This document shows, in pieces, positions 26,401 through 34,753 of a stretch of DNA of 64,000 nucleotides; positions within the stretch are counted from its first letter, which is position 1; each line of letters begins with the position of its first letter. The DNA lies in NCBI GenBank assembly GCA_050291935.1, contig JBNKKR010000002.1, forward strand, positions 1-64,000, given 5' to 3'. The notes beneath the pieces are model-generated. The model was not told the origin of the DNA, did no database searches, and worked only from the letters and a program-made list of their open reading frames with translations. The DNA comes from Desulfocapsa sp050291935. Its GTDB lineage: Bacteria > Desulfobacterota > Desulfobulbia > Desulfobulbales > Desulfocapsaceae. The translations under genes and the position numbers were made by a program.

Positions 26401-27090
26401 TTATGTTCTGCAAAGATAGGTTCCAAGCACCCCATCTTCTATTCGTTTCTCCATTATCTCAAAACCAGCCCGCTTTAAAAGACCATCCAGGATCCAGTCG
26501 TAAGTGGAAAATTCCATTGCAAAATGATCTTCCAAATCCTGCCTAAGCGCACTTCCTCCCTTCTTCGAAAGCTTCTCAATTAACTGGGTAATATTTCGGG
26601 TTACGTTCTGCTCTTCAACTATAATATCATGGAGATACAGCTTGCCACCAACCTTAAGCATTTTCCGCATCCGGTTCAGGGCTATCCCCTTCCAGAAATC
26701 GGGCAAGTGGTGAAACGCAAAGGTGCTAACGATTTGATCCACACTTTTTTCCGGTTGTGCAAAACTCAAGAAACCATGGTGATGAAATGAAATACCGGTA
26801 ACACCAACTTTGGCTGCTTTACGCTTGGCATATTGCAGCATGGCAAGGGATACATCAACTGCCAAAACAGTAAGCTCACGTTTTGCCGCACAAATGGCAA
26901 GGCTTCCCGTTCCAGCACCAAAATCAACCAACACATCTCCCTTTTTCACTCCCAGGGTGTCTAGGATTGCATTATTTTCTTGATCAATATTTCTAAATTC
27001 GGAATGTCTGGCATCGTAGCGTTCGACCTCTTCCAGCTTTGCATAATCTTTCCCGACCTGTTCCATTTCATTATACAACCAACCTTTCAT
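26401..27090 (-). CDS. class I SAM-dependent methyltransferase
   Basis: 229 residues. The SAM-binding motif is VLVDFGAGTGSLAICAA, followed by VLAVDVSLAMLQYAKRKA and the VSTFAFHHLPD motif of Methyltransf_11/25 types, then KVGGKLYLHDII. The ATG at 27090 has GGGAG upstream; the frame to 27162 overlaps the preceding gene. The N-terminus has KLEEVERYDARHSEFRNIDQEN, which occurs in a group of clostridial and deltaproteobacterial methyltransferases of unknown substrate. Starts about 30 bp after the second methyltransferase ends, so the two are likely cotranscribed. Confidence 0.8.
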   Translation of the reverse strand: MKGWLYNEMEQVGKDYAKLEEVERYDARHSEFRNIDQENNAILDTLGVKKGDVLVDFGAGTGSLAICAAKRELTVLAVDVSLAMLQYAKRKAAKVGVTGISFHHHGFLSFAQPEKSVDQIVSTFAFHHLPDFWKGIALNRMRKMLKVGGKLYLHDIIVEEQNVTRNITQLIEKLSKKGGSALRQDLEDHFAMEFSTYDWILDGLLKRAGFEIMEKRIEDGVLGTYLCRT

Positions 27091-27121
27091 AACCACCGTT
27101 TCTCCCTTTCTTAATACATTG

Positions 27122-27922
27122 TCATTTTGTCGCTTCGACCTCAAGACGAACCATGGGGACACAAATTATCCCTTTATTGTTTCCTGAATGCTGCTCCATA
27201 TATCGACGAACAAGTGTAGTAATAAATGTTTCTTGCAGTGATGACGGGATACGTTCCATATAGGGCAACCAGGTTGTTCGTAACCAACCAGCAAACCCTG
27301 CCATATCGGGATACAGCATATCTTTTGGGATAAGCTCTACCCGAATTGGGCTAAGATCTGCCTCTTGCAATAAATTTTTATAGCAATCAGCACCATAAAA
27401 CCCATACGGAAAAGTAAAATTTTGAAAATAGGGTGTCCACTTCTTCTCCTGAATAAGTGTCTTGAAAAGTGACAAAACAGTCTCTGCATTGCCCTCTCCC
27501 CCCATCTGGATCAGAACTCTTCCCCCGTCTTTTAACCCCTGATGTATCCCGGCAAGCACCGGTCTATGATCCTTAACCCAATGCAAAGCGGCATTGGAAA
27601 AAACAATATCAAACCGTTCTTTATAGGAAAGACATCTCGCATCACCATGGTCAAATGACACATTATCAAAACGTCCTGCGTGACGTGCACTGGCCAGCGA
27701 CAGCATTGCCTTTGAGCTATCCACCCCAACCACATGTCCTTGTGGAAGTAAGGCAGCTATCTCAGCGGTTATTTTGCCATCACCACAACCAATATCCAAA
27801 ACTGTTTCATTGCCTTGTAGATCTAGCTTCCCAAGAAGTTCCCTCGCCCACTTATGCTGGGCCGTTGAATGCTTGGCATACTCCTCTGCGTCCCATCTAT
27901 AGTTTTTTGTATCACCCATCAC
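27122..27922 (-). CDS. trans-aconitate 2-methyltransferase-like SAM methyltransferase
   Basis: 266 residues with the motif TVLDIGCGDGKITAEIA, VVGVDSSKAMLSLA, FDIVFSNAALHWVKDH and a C-terminal domain including GFAGWLRTTWLPYMERIP. The whole outline, especially NAALHW and the WLRTTW segment, matches the Tam-like family, which methylates small acids. The substrate cannot be told from sequence. First gene of the two-methyltransferase unit, divergent from the LysR regulator at 28057, which is a candidate regulator for it. Confidence 0.8.
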   Translation of the reverse strand: MMGDTKNYRWDAEEYAKHSTAQHKWARELLGKLDLQGNETVLDIGCGDGKITAEIAALLPQGHVVGVDSSKAMLSLASARHAGRFDNVSFDHGDARCLSYKERFDIVFSNAALHWVKDHRPVLAGIHQGLKDGGRVLIQMGGEGNAETVLSLFKTLIQEKKWTPYFQNFTFPYGFYGADCYKNLLQEADLSPIRVELIPKDMLYPDMAGFAGWLRTTWLPYMERIPSSLQETFITTLVRRYMEQHSGNNKGIICVPMVRLEVEATK

Positions 27923-28001
27923 TAATCTCCTGCATGGCCATTAACAAGAATTCCATTGGTTCCATTTTTTTATCAATACCAATTTACCTTCCCAAAATCT
28001 C

Positions 28002-28011
28002 ATAGTACTAT
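28002..28011. promoter_or_regulatory. palindrome between methyltransferase and LysR genes
   Basis: ATAGTACTAT is a perfect 10-bp palindrome 45 bp before the LysR start and within the divergent promoter region. LysR proteins often bind dyads in such places; this is only a candidate. Confidence 0.3.
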
Positions 28012-28056
28012 CAAAAGATCTTCATCAGCTTTTCTGATGACACTGAAGGAAACCAT

Positions 28057-28941
28057 ATGGAACTCTATCAACTTCATTCGTTTGTGACCATTGCCCGAGA
28101 GCAACATCTTACCCGAGCCGCAGAAAAGCTACATGCCAGCCAACCTGCTGTGAGTGCACATATTAAAGCCCTGGAAAACGAACTTTCTTTGCAGCTTTTT
28201 ATTCGAACGTCCAAGGGGATGCAGCTCACCACCCACGGTAAAGCACTCTATAAACAGGCTGAAACAATTCTCCAACAGACAAAAGTCTTCTTGCAACTGG
28301 GCGAAAGATTAACAAGCAAACCCACCGGAAAGGTCCGCATTGGCCTGAACCGAAATGCTGATTTTTTAAAAATAAAGCCCCTCTACCAACAAATACGAGA
28401 CAATTATCCCGATTTGGAACTTATTCTCCAGCAATCGGTTTCCGCTAACATCATAAAAGCAATAGTGGAGGGAGAACTGGACTGCGGATTTGTACTGGGA
28501 AAAAGCGATGAGCAGAAAATTACCTTTACTGAGCTTGCCCGTTTTCCACTGCGAGTGGTTGGCCCTGTTAGCATGCAGGAAAAGATTGAGCAAGCTGACC
28601 GGGAAACACTGGCAACATTACCATGGATTGGAGTGCCGGAGGGTAGCCCATATCATCGTATAATGATACGTCATTTCCATGAAAGGGGATTCTACCCACC
28701 CATAAAGGTGATCGCAGATAAGCAATCAACCATTACCAGTATGATTGAATCTGGTGCAGGACTCAGTTTTATGTTGGAAGAAGAGGCCCTTTTGGCTAAA
28801 CGTCGTGGTCAAATTGTTCTTTCCAAAAAAGAACGCTTTGCAATCGGCCTATTTTTCATACACAAGAGTAAAGACATGAACAGCCCACAAGTTGAGGCTG
28901 TAAAACAAACGGTGAGTACAATCTGGGCTCAAGAAGAGTGA
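28057..28941 (+). CDS. LysR-family transcriptional regulator
   Basis: 294 residues. The N-terminal winged helix is typical: LHSFVTIAREQHLTRAAEKLHASQPAVSAHIKALE. The effector domain (about 90-290) has GKVRIGLNRNADFLKIKPL and the hinge features of the family. AAGGAAACC precedes the ATG. Divergent from the Tam-like methyltransferase, the classic arrangement for a LysR protein and its target. Its last 13 bp overlap the convergent TetR gene. Confidence 0.85.
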   Translation: MELYQLHSFVTIAREQHLTRAAEKLHASQPAVSAHIKALENELSLQLFIRTSKGMQLTTHGKALYKQAETILQQTKVFLQLGERLTSKPTGKVRIGLNRNADFLKIKPLYQQIRDNYPDLELILQQSVSANIIKAIVEGELDCGFVLGKSDEQKITFTELARFPLRVVGPVSMQEKIEQADRETLATLPWIGVPEGSPYHRIMIRHFHERGFYPPIKVIADKQSTITSMIESGAGLSFMLEEEALLAKRRGQIVLSKKERFAIGLFFIHKSKDMNSPQVEAVKQTVSTIWAQEE

Positions 28942-29573
28942 AGCGTTTCGTCCTGTTGACCGTCATACGCAAGACCTCGCAAATAGTTTCGTACCAATGA
29001 GCCCACCAGTACCTCCACCGTTTCCGATTTTACCACATCAAGTTTTCCACCCATGGCAAGCGAACAGACCCCATGCAAACTTGCCCAGAGAACACGGGCG
29101 GCACGGTCAGCTCGCTCTCTGTTTCCCGCCACCAATGGCATAAGCATTTCACTCACCAATACAAAAAGTCCATCAACTTTTTTTTGATACCAATCCGGTA
29201 TACTATTTCCCGGAGCAAGCTTATGGTCAACCAACATAAGCCAAAGATGATAATGCCGGTGACAAAACGTTGTATAGGTTTTGGCCAATTGACTCACCGC
29301 CAACACGGGATTTTCAATATCCTTCACATCTTTTTGCAGTTTTTTCTTTAATTGGTCCAAACTGGCCCCATTAATACGAAGAATAATCGCATCCAGATTA
29401 TCGAAAACGTTGTAAATGGTACCATGGGCACAGCCTATTTGTTTCGCAATCCTCCTGGTGCTAAGGGCCACTGCCCCTTCAGCCGCAATGGTCTTGGTGG
29501 CGATATGGAGAATTTGTATCTTAAGTTCTTCGTAATCGACCTTCTGTTTTCGCCCCATTTCATCTCCCCTCAA
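28929..29573 (-). CDS. TetR-family repressor, probable regulator of the GlyGly-CTERM VIT gene
   Basis: About 209-214 residues. The N-terminal HTH reads ILHIATKTIAAEGAVALSTRRIAKQIGCAHGTIYNVFDNLDAII, a clear TetR helix-turn-helix; the rest is a ligand-binding helical domain ending in a short tail. The start is ATG 29573 or 29558. It is divergent from the VIT/VWA gene at 29833, and three copies of the dyad TGAAC-N3-GTTCA lie in the shared intergenic region, one over the -35 box of the promoter for that gene. Repression of the VIT gene and of itself is therefore likely. Confidence 0.85.
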   Translation of the reverse strand: MRGDEMGRKQKVDYEELKIQILHIATKTIAAEGAVALSTRRIAKQIGCAHGTIYNVFDNLDAIILRINGASLDQLKKKLQKDVKDIENPVLAVSQLAKTYTTFCHRHYHLWLMLVDHKLAPGNSIPDWYQKKVDGLFVLVSEMLMPLVAGNRERADRAARVLWASLHGVCSLAMGGKLDVVKSETVEVLVGSLVRNYLRGLAYDGQQDETLHSS

Positions 29574-29678
29574 GACATCTACTACACATATCTATCTATA
29601 ATAATAGAACTTTAACAATAAAAATTCCCTTTATCTTCCTTATCCTACAAAAAAAATGAGAAAGATGCTATTTTTTTA

Positions 29679-29707
29679 TTGAACAACGTTCACGAAAACT
29701 GTATATT
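29679..29707 (+). promoter_or_regulatory. promoter of the GlyGly-CTERM VIT gene
   Basis: TTGAAC (29679-29684), a 17-bp spacer and TATATT (29702-29707) form a good sigma-70 promoter. Operator 1 covers the -35 box and operator 2 begins 6 bp after the -10 box, over the expected start of transcription. Confidence 0.55.
29680..29692. promoter_or_regulatory. TetR-type operator 1
   Basis: TGAAC-AAC-GTTCA, a dyad with perfect 5-bp arms, overlapping the -35 box of the plus-strand promoter. Confidence 0.7.
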
Positions 29708-29712
29708 ATTTT

Positions 29713-29725
29713 TGAACATCGTTCA
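29713..29725. promoter_or_regulatory. TetR-type operator 2
   Basis: TGAAC-ATC-GTTCA, the same dyad as operator 1 with its centre 33 bp further on, about three helical turns, and over the predicted transcription start. Confidence 0.7.
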
Positions 29726-29783
29726 TAATTAAACATTCATCTCGGCCAATCCTGTCCATGGGCAGTATTTTTCGCTACTTTGT

Positions 29784-29796
29784 TGAACGATGTTCA
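29784..29796. promoter_or_regulatory. TetR-type operator 3
   Basis: TGAAC-GAT-GTTCA, a third copy 71 bp beyond operator 2 and 37 bp before the VIT gene start. It lies inside the predicted leader, so it could block elongation or serve DNA looping. Confidence 0.65.
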
Positions 29797-29832
29797 TGTA
29801 TGGGCCGGGCTGTTTACCCGTAAAAGGAGAAT

Positions 29833-31941
29833 ATGATGAAAACCTTACACCAGATAGGCACACAATTTCTTTTTGGCTGTCTCCTGTTTCTGGTTGGTGC
29901 GGAAACAAGCGTTGCAGCAGGTCTCCTCACCCCTACAAATGGCAGCGCACCACCACTTGAAATCAAAGCGCATAAGGTCAACGTGGTCATTGAAGATGGC
30001 TACGCCATAACCAGTGTTGAACAACTCTTCCACAACCCGCACTCTTCCGATTTAGAGGCCATTTATTCATTTCCGGTTCCGGAAAAGGCAGCAGTAAGTG
30101 AATTTACCATGTGGATTGATGGGAAACCGGTCCATGGTGAAGTACTGGAAAAGAAAAAAGCCAGGGAAGTCTATGAAACACAAAAAGCAGCAGGCAATGA
30201 TGCGGGTATCACCGAAAAAGATAGCTATAAAACCTTTGATATAACAGTTTTTCCTGTACGAGCAGGTCAGGATACCAGAATCCGATTAAGCTATATTCAA
30301 CCCACAAAAGTGGACAGTTCCATTGGACACTACGTGTATCCCCTTGAAGAAGGCGGAGTCGACGAGGCAAAACTTTCCTTTTGGACCGCTTCAACCAAGG
30401 TAACTTCAGATTTCAGTTTTGATGTATCCTTGCGCTCCGGGTATCCCATTGACGGGATACGCCTTCCCAATCATCCCGCAGCAGTTTTCAGTCAACAGGG
30501 TGATACATACCATATCCATCTGGGAAATACTCAGACAGTTACACAAGAGAGTCCTCAAAAGCAAAGTAATCCAACAAACGTAGAAAATACAGAAACGCAA
30601 TCCATCACCTATCAAAGCGGTGGCACTGTTTTTTCCCTGGACAAAGATATTGTTCTCTATTACCGGCATGCTACAAATCTTCCGGGAGCTGTGGATCTTG
30701 TTACCCACAAGCCAGACGCTGCCGGACGGGGTACATTTATGCTCACCGTAACTCCTGCAATGGATTTACAACCCATCACCAATGGTCAGGACTGGACCTT
30801 TGTCCTGGATATTTCAGGCTCCATGCAGGGGAAATTCAACACCCTTGCAGAAGGTGTTCGCCAGGCGCTTGGAAAAATGCGCCCGGAAGATCGTTTTCGC
30901 ATCATCCTGTTTAATAACGGAGCCCGGGAACTTACCAACGGATACACACTTGCCACCACTCAAAACATAACAGAGTATACGACAAAAGTTGAAACCATAC
31001 AGGTCGGCGGGGGCACCAATGTGTATGATGGTCTGCAGATGGGACTGCGAAAACTGGACAGTGATCGTACCAGCGCAATTTTGCTGGTAACCGACGGAGT
31101 GGCCAATGTTGGGGTTACCAAGCAGAAAAAATTTCTCGAACTTATTAGAAAGTACGATGTTCGTCTGTTTACCTTTATAATGGGCAACAGTGCAAATCTT
31201 CCCCTGTTAAACGCCATCACCGAGGCATCTGGAGGTTTCTCCATGTCCATTTCCAATAGTGATGACATCGTGGGCGCCATCCTCCAGGCCAAATCAAAGG
31301 TCACCCATCAAGCCCTCCATGGGGCGAGCCTTTCGATCAAAGGAATAAAAACCCTTGATCTCACACCTGAAAAAATTGGCAGTCTCTATCGTGGTGAGCA
31401 GTTGATCCTTTTTGGACACTATTTCGGAGATGGAGAGGCAGAGGTGACGCTTAAAGGTAAAATTTCCGGGACAGAGAAACGATACCAGACCCGTTTTCCA
31501 TTCCCCAAACAAACAGACAGCCATCCGGAACTTGAGCGACTTTGGGCTTACGCCACCATTGAAGAACTGAGTCAAAAGATGGAAGATTTCGGCGAAGATG
31601 CGGATATGAAAAATGGTATCACGGATCTTGGCATCGAATACGGACTGGTAACCGATTACACCTCCATGGTTGTTGTTAAAGATGAAATTTTTCAGCAACT
31701 TGGAATCGAACGTCGCAACAATGCACGCCTACATCGGGAGTATGGAGCACAAGAGCAACGGGCAAAGCAAAATGTAACAAGCAACCGGGTGGACAGTAAG
31801 CAGCCTATGTTTTCTGCCAATCGACCCACCACCAAAAGTTCTGGCGGCGGAGCGGGTGCTTTTGATGCTTTTGGGCTCTTACTCCTGCTCCCTCTACTTG
31901 TTGTATGGCGGATAAGTAAACCAAAATCAGGTAAAAAATAA
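29833..31941 (+). CDS. secreted VIT/VWA protein with GlyGly-CTERM tail
   Basis: 702 residues: a signal peptide (1-29, ending SVAA), a VIT domain (about 38-165, with AIYSFPVPEKAAV, KKAREVYETQKA and DITVFPVRAGQ), a VWA domain (about 320-500) with intact MIDAS DISGS at 326-330 and the later T and D ligands (GGGTNVYDGL, LLVTDGVANVG), and a C-terminal region with QRAK-rich linker. The end is SGGGAG (670-675), a hydrophobic stretch (679-692) and a basic tail, which is the GlyGly-CTERM layout cleaved by rhombosortases; a rhombosortase gene follows 56 bp on. Related to the marine sortase-target proteins, which carry the same VIT/VWA core but a different tail. AAAGGAGA precedes the ATG. Metal-dependent adhesion at the outer membrane or cell surface is the likely role. 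Confidence 0.85.
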   Translation: MMKTLHQIGTQFLFGCLLFLVGAETSVAAGLLTPTNGSAPPLEIKAHKVNVVIEDGYAITSVEQLFHNPHSSDLEAIYSFPVPEKAAVSEFTMWIDGKPVHGEVLEKKKAREVYETQKAAGNDAGITEKDSYKTFDITVFPVRAGQDTRIRLSYIQPTKVDSSIGHYVYPLEEGGVDEAKLSFWTASTKVTSDFSFDVSLRSGYPIDGIRLPNHPAAVFSQQGDTYHIHLGNTQTVTQESPQKQSNPTNVENTETQSITYQSGGTVFSLDKDIVLYYRHATNLPGAVDLVTHKPDAAGRGTFMLTVTPAMDLQPITNGQDWTFVLDISGSMQGKFNTLAEGVRQALGKMRPEDRFRIILFNNGARELTNGYTLATTQNITEYTTKVETIQVGGGTNVYDGLQMGLRKLDSDRTSAILLVTDGVANVGVTKQKKFLELIRKYDVRLFTFIMGNSANLPLLNAITEASGGFSMSISNSDDIVGAILQAKSKVTHQALHGASLSIKGIKTLDLTPEKIGSLYRGEQLILFGHYFGDGEAEVTLKGKISGTEKRYQTRFPFPKQTDSHPELERLWAYATIEELSQKMEDFGEDADMKNGITDLGIEYGLVTDYTSMVVVKDEIFQQLGIERRNNARLHREYGAQEQRAKQNVTSNRVDSKQPMFSANRPTTKSSGGGAGAFDAFGLLLLLPLLVVWRISKPKSGKK

Positions 31942-31949
31942 ATCCCTAT

Positions 31950-31973
31950 CCTCTCCTCTAAGATGGGGAGGGG
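31950..31973 (+). other. hairpin between the VIT gene and the rhombosortase gene
   Basis: CCUCUCCUC (31950-31958) can pair with GGGGAGGGG (31965-31973) over nine base pairs, two of them G-U, around a six-base loop. No T-tract follows. It may stop or slow part of the transcripts or stabilise the upstream mRNA, giving more substrate than protease. Confidence 0.4.
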
Positions 31974-31997
31974 ATCAACTTCTACTACTAAAAGGAC

Positions 31998-32654
31998 ATG
32001 CACAACAAAAACCATCACCAGCGGCCTTTGACAATTCCCTGGCGTACCATTACTTTCTTTTTTGTTACCGTTGCCCTCTTTTTCATACTACCCAATGGAC
32101 CAACTTCTTTACTGTATGACAGGTACGCAATCAGTAGCGGCCAAGTGTGGAGGCTACTATGCGGTCATTTTGTCCATTGCGACCTTCCCCATTTGGGGTG
32201 GAATATTGCTGCTTTTGCTCTGCTTGGGACTTTACTCGAACAACAGATGGGAAAAAACATAATCCGGGTTATCCTCACCAGTTGTCTTGGAGTAAGCGCA
32301 TGGCTCTGGTTTGCAAAAAGCGACCTGCTGCTCTATTGCGGCCTTTCGGGAATGCTCAATGGAATGTTGGCGGTACTACTCTGCACCATGTGGCGGGAGC
32401 AACAACATCCCCTTATAGCACTCACTGCCGTTGGGGCCATGGCAAAAATTGCATTTGAATCGTTTAGCGGCCAGGCGATCTTTACCCATTTAAGCTGGCA
32501 AAGCGTCCCCGGCGCCCACGGTGCAGGTTTTGTGAGTGGTCTTCTTTATTATTGTGTCACATTATGGAAAGCCGAGTTAGATAAACAGGCTACCCAACAG
32601 GGGAAAGAAAAAAGGCCAAATCGTCTTTTTCGCAGTTTTTTGCATACGCAATAA
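31998..32654 (+). CDS. rrtA: rhombosortase (rhomboid-family GlyGly-CTERM protease)
   Basis: 218 residues, about six TM segments. The rhomboid motifs are HFVHCDLPHLGWN (57-69), the nucleophile Ser117 in CGLSGMLNG and the catalytic His174 in PGAHGAGFVSG. The short length and the HCDLPHLGWN block are those of the GlyGly-CTERM rhombosortase family, not of housekeeping GlpG. In Vibrio cholerae the homologue processes proteins with a Gly-rich C-terminal tail bound for type II secretion. The substrate here is almost surely the preceding VIT/VWA protein. The 3' end overlaps the convergent PIN gene by 65 bp. Confidence 0.9.
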   Translation: MHNKNHHQRPLTIPWRTITFFFVTVALFFILPNGPTSLLYDRYAISSGQVWRLLCGHFVHCDLPHLGWNIAAFALLGTLLEQQMGKNIIRVILTSCLGVSAWLWFAKSDLLLYCGLSGMLNGMLAVLLCTMWREQQHPLIALTAVGAMAKIAFESFSGQAIFTHLSWQSVPGAHGAGFVSGLLYYCVTLWKAELDKQATQQGKEKRPNRLFRSFLHTQ

Positions 32655-33129
32655 CCCAGGAAGAGTATCTACCATACGCAACTATCCCCTGAAACTTTTC
32701 CCGACAAAATGCAGCATCCTCTATCCCCGAATAGTACACTATTCGGGGGATCAGCAAGCCATTGATAAAAGGAATCCGCACATCTTGACAATACTTAGCC
32801 GCTTCCCCATCGTCAGTAATCAGAAAGTCGCCCATTTTTGCGTGATACAACAGACAACTATCCCGTTCGCCATCCCCCAATTTACGTAACTTTTCAGGGA
32901 TCTGAAGGGATTCTGGTTCAACAGATGGTACTACTGCAATTTCCTCCTTGTCCAGCATCTTCCGATAGGTGTTACTCCCGGGTTTTGCATTGCTCGTAAT
33001 TTCGTCATAGACAGATTGTGACAACACAACATCATACATTGCTGTTACTAAACGATGCAAACCAACATGAAAAAGGATAATGGCAGATGATGCGTCAAGG
33101 AGCGCCCTTTTTTTATTCGCTGTTACCAT
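32590..33129 (-). CDS. PIN-domain-like protein
   Basis: 179 residues with the acidic residues expected of a PIN nuclease: LLDASSAI (first Asp), VYDEIT (Glu), GDGERDSCLL (Asp/Glu) and FLITDDGEAAKY (Asp pair). The order and spacing match PIN toxins of type II toxin-antitoxin systems, but no antitoxin ORF is visible and the gene is instead coupled by a 17-bp overlap to the MFS gene before it. It also overlaps the 3' end of the rhombosortase on the other strand. It may be an orphan PIN protein with a non-toxin role. Confidence 0.65.
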   Translation of the reverse strand: MVTANKKRALLDASSAIILFHVGLHRLVTAMYDVVLSQSVYDEITSNAKPGSNTYRKMLDKEEIAVVPSVEPESLQIPEKLRKLGDGERDSCLLYHAKMGDFLITDDGEAAKYCQDVRIPFINGLLIPRIVYYSGIEDAAFCREKFQGIVAYGRYSSWVIAYAKNCEKDDLAFFLSPVG

Positions 33130-34360
33130 CCGTCACACCACTCTCAAGCCTGCTCTCCCGCAGCGCTTTATTCCCAAAGGCATATACACCGGTCAACAAA
33201 TAGAGAACTCCTCCAATAATGTAAATTGTACGAATGTCTACAAAGGAAGAAAGCCACGCAAAAAAGAGTCCTGCAAACATAAACATGGCACTACGCAACA
33301 TTTCCCGGGTCGCATACACCCTTCCCAGTTGCTCTATAGCAACGCTACTCTGGAGCAGAGAATCCTGTGCCACATCACGAATAGCAAAAAAAGGACCAAA
33401 AACAAAAGCCCACATCACCGCCATCCATACCGTTGCACTTTCTGCATACAAAAGTGTTAGAACTCCTGCAATCCAGGCATTTACCACAATGACCTTTCCC
33501 GGATAACTGGCCAAAGGTTTACTGATAAACATTGCACCAATGGAGCCCACAATCATTCCGGAAAAATAAGCGGTCGCCTGATATCCCCACTCCACAGCAT
33601 TTCCCTTGAGCGCCTCTACAGTAAATGCCAGCATCAATGCCCCGGTCCAGATACCGTGGGGAAGATGCTCAACGGTCTCCATTATGGTCAGTGGTCTTGC
33701 AAGAGCATGCTCCCGGAGGTAGCGCCAGCCAATCACCCAACTTCGTACCGCTGATTCCTGGCTCCTCTTATCCACATGCGCTACCGGCTGCGCGGGAAGC
33801 ACAATACATATTGCCATTCCTATTGCCAGCACAAAGAGAGCTAACACACCAAAAGTAATTTGAAGCAAAGAAAACGAGAGAATAAGCCAGCCTCCCGCCG
33901 TATAGGAAATTCCCATCATTATCTGATTGGAAGCAAGGATAAAGCTATTGGCTTTGACCAGATAGCCCTGATCAACCAGGACAGGAATCAGGGCAGTACG
34001 AGCAGGACGATGAAAGGCATCTGCCGCAGCAAGTCCTGCCAACAGGAAAAATATTGTTACCACAGAAAGTGTCCCCGCCCGGAAAAGATACAAAAGAGTA
34101 ACAATTGCCAGCAGTGACTGAAAAACACCCATACTGATAAGTATACTTTTGCGGGAAAAGCGATCAACCACCACTCCGGCCACAGGTCCCAGGAAAAAGA
34201 GGGGCAGCATCCTCGCCACCATCACCCCAGCCGCCTGGAAGGTGGAACTTGTCTCCATATAGACTGAAACAAGAACGGTGATGGCAAAAAGTTCAATGGC
34301 CAGTGTCGTCGTCACATTCACAAGCCACAGAGAGAGAAAAGAGTTACTGCTGATTTTCAC
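33113..34360 (-). CDS. major facilitator superfamily transporter
   Basis: 415 residues with 12 predicted TM segments. The loop GVVVDRFSRKSILISMGVFQ between TM2 and TM3 is the MFS motif A form, and the middle loop after AQPVAHVDKRSQES is typical of the TMEM175-like or enterobactin-exporter (EntS-type) subgroup. The substrate is unknown. The final 17 bp overlap the PIN gene start, suggesting translational coupling. Confidence 0.85.
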   Translation of the reverse strand: MKISSNSFLSLWLVNVTTTLAIELFAITVLVSVYMETSSTFQAAGVMVARMLPLFFLGPVAGVVVDRFSRKSILISMGVFQSLLAIVTLLYLFRAGTLSVVTIFFLLAGLAAADAFHRPARTALIPVLVDQGYLVKANSFILASNQIMMGISYTAGGWLILSFSLLQITFGVLALFVLAIGMAICIVLPAQPVAHVDKRSQESAVRSWVIGWRYLREHALARPLTIMETVEHLPHGIWTGALMLAFTVEALKGNAVEWGYQATAYFSGMIVGSIGAMFISKPLASYPGKVIVVNAWIAGVLTLLYAESATVWMAVMWAFVFGPFFAIRDVAQDSLLQSSVAIEQLGRVYATREMLRSAMFMFAGLFFAWLSSFVDIRTIYIIGGVLYLLTGVYAFGNKALRESRLESGVTDGNSE

Positions 34361-34461
34361 GTTGTGCTACCCACTATTTATTCGCACGTTACAGGAGGTC
34401 AACACAGGCGACCGGGTAGATCACAAAGAAACTGTAAAGCCTAGGTTTCTCCTTGCTCCAC

Positions 34462-34725
34462 TTACGCCTTTTTAATAAGCCCAACCGCAAATAGCAACAA
34501 AACGGCACCAACGGTTGATGTAATGATTGCACCAATAATACCACTGGCAGAGATACCAAGATAGGAAAAGACGAACCCTCCAATAACAGCACCGAGAATG
34601 CCAACAACAATATTTCCAAGCAGACCAAAGCCCCTTCGTTTCATCAAATTTCCTGCCAGCCAGCCTGCTATGGCACCAATGGCCAAAAAAATGACTATAC
34701 CCGTTATATCCATATATTCACCCAA
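34462..34725 (-). CDS. GlsB/YeaQ/YmgE-family small membrane protein
   Basis: 87 residues with the signature IFLAIGAIAGWLAGNLMKRRGFGLLGNIVVGILGAVIGGFVF and a second hydrophobic half. Members are small stress-associated inner-membrane proteins (transglycosylase-associated family name). It is followed downstream by the MFS gene and preceded by another small membrane protein, all on the minus strand. Exact function unknown. Confidence 0.85.
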   Translation of the reverse strand: MGEYMDITGIVIFLAIGAIAGWLAGNLMKRRGFGLLGNIVVGILGAVIGGFVFSYLGISASGIIGAIITSTVGAVLLLFAVGLIKKA

Positions 34726-34753
34726 TACTTACCCATCGAACATGGTGGGCCCA

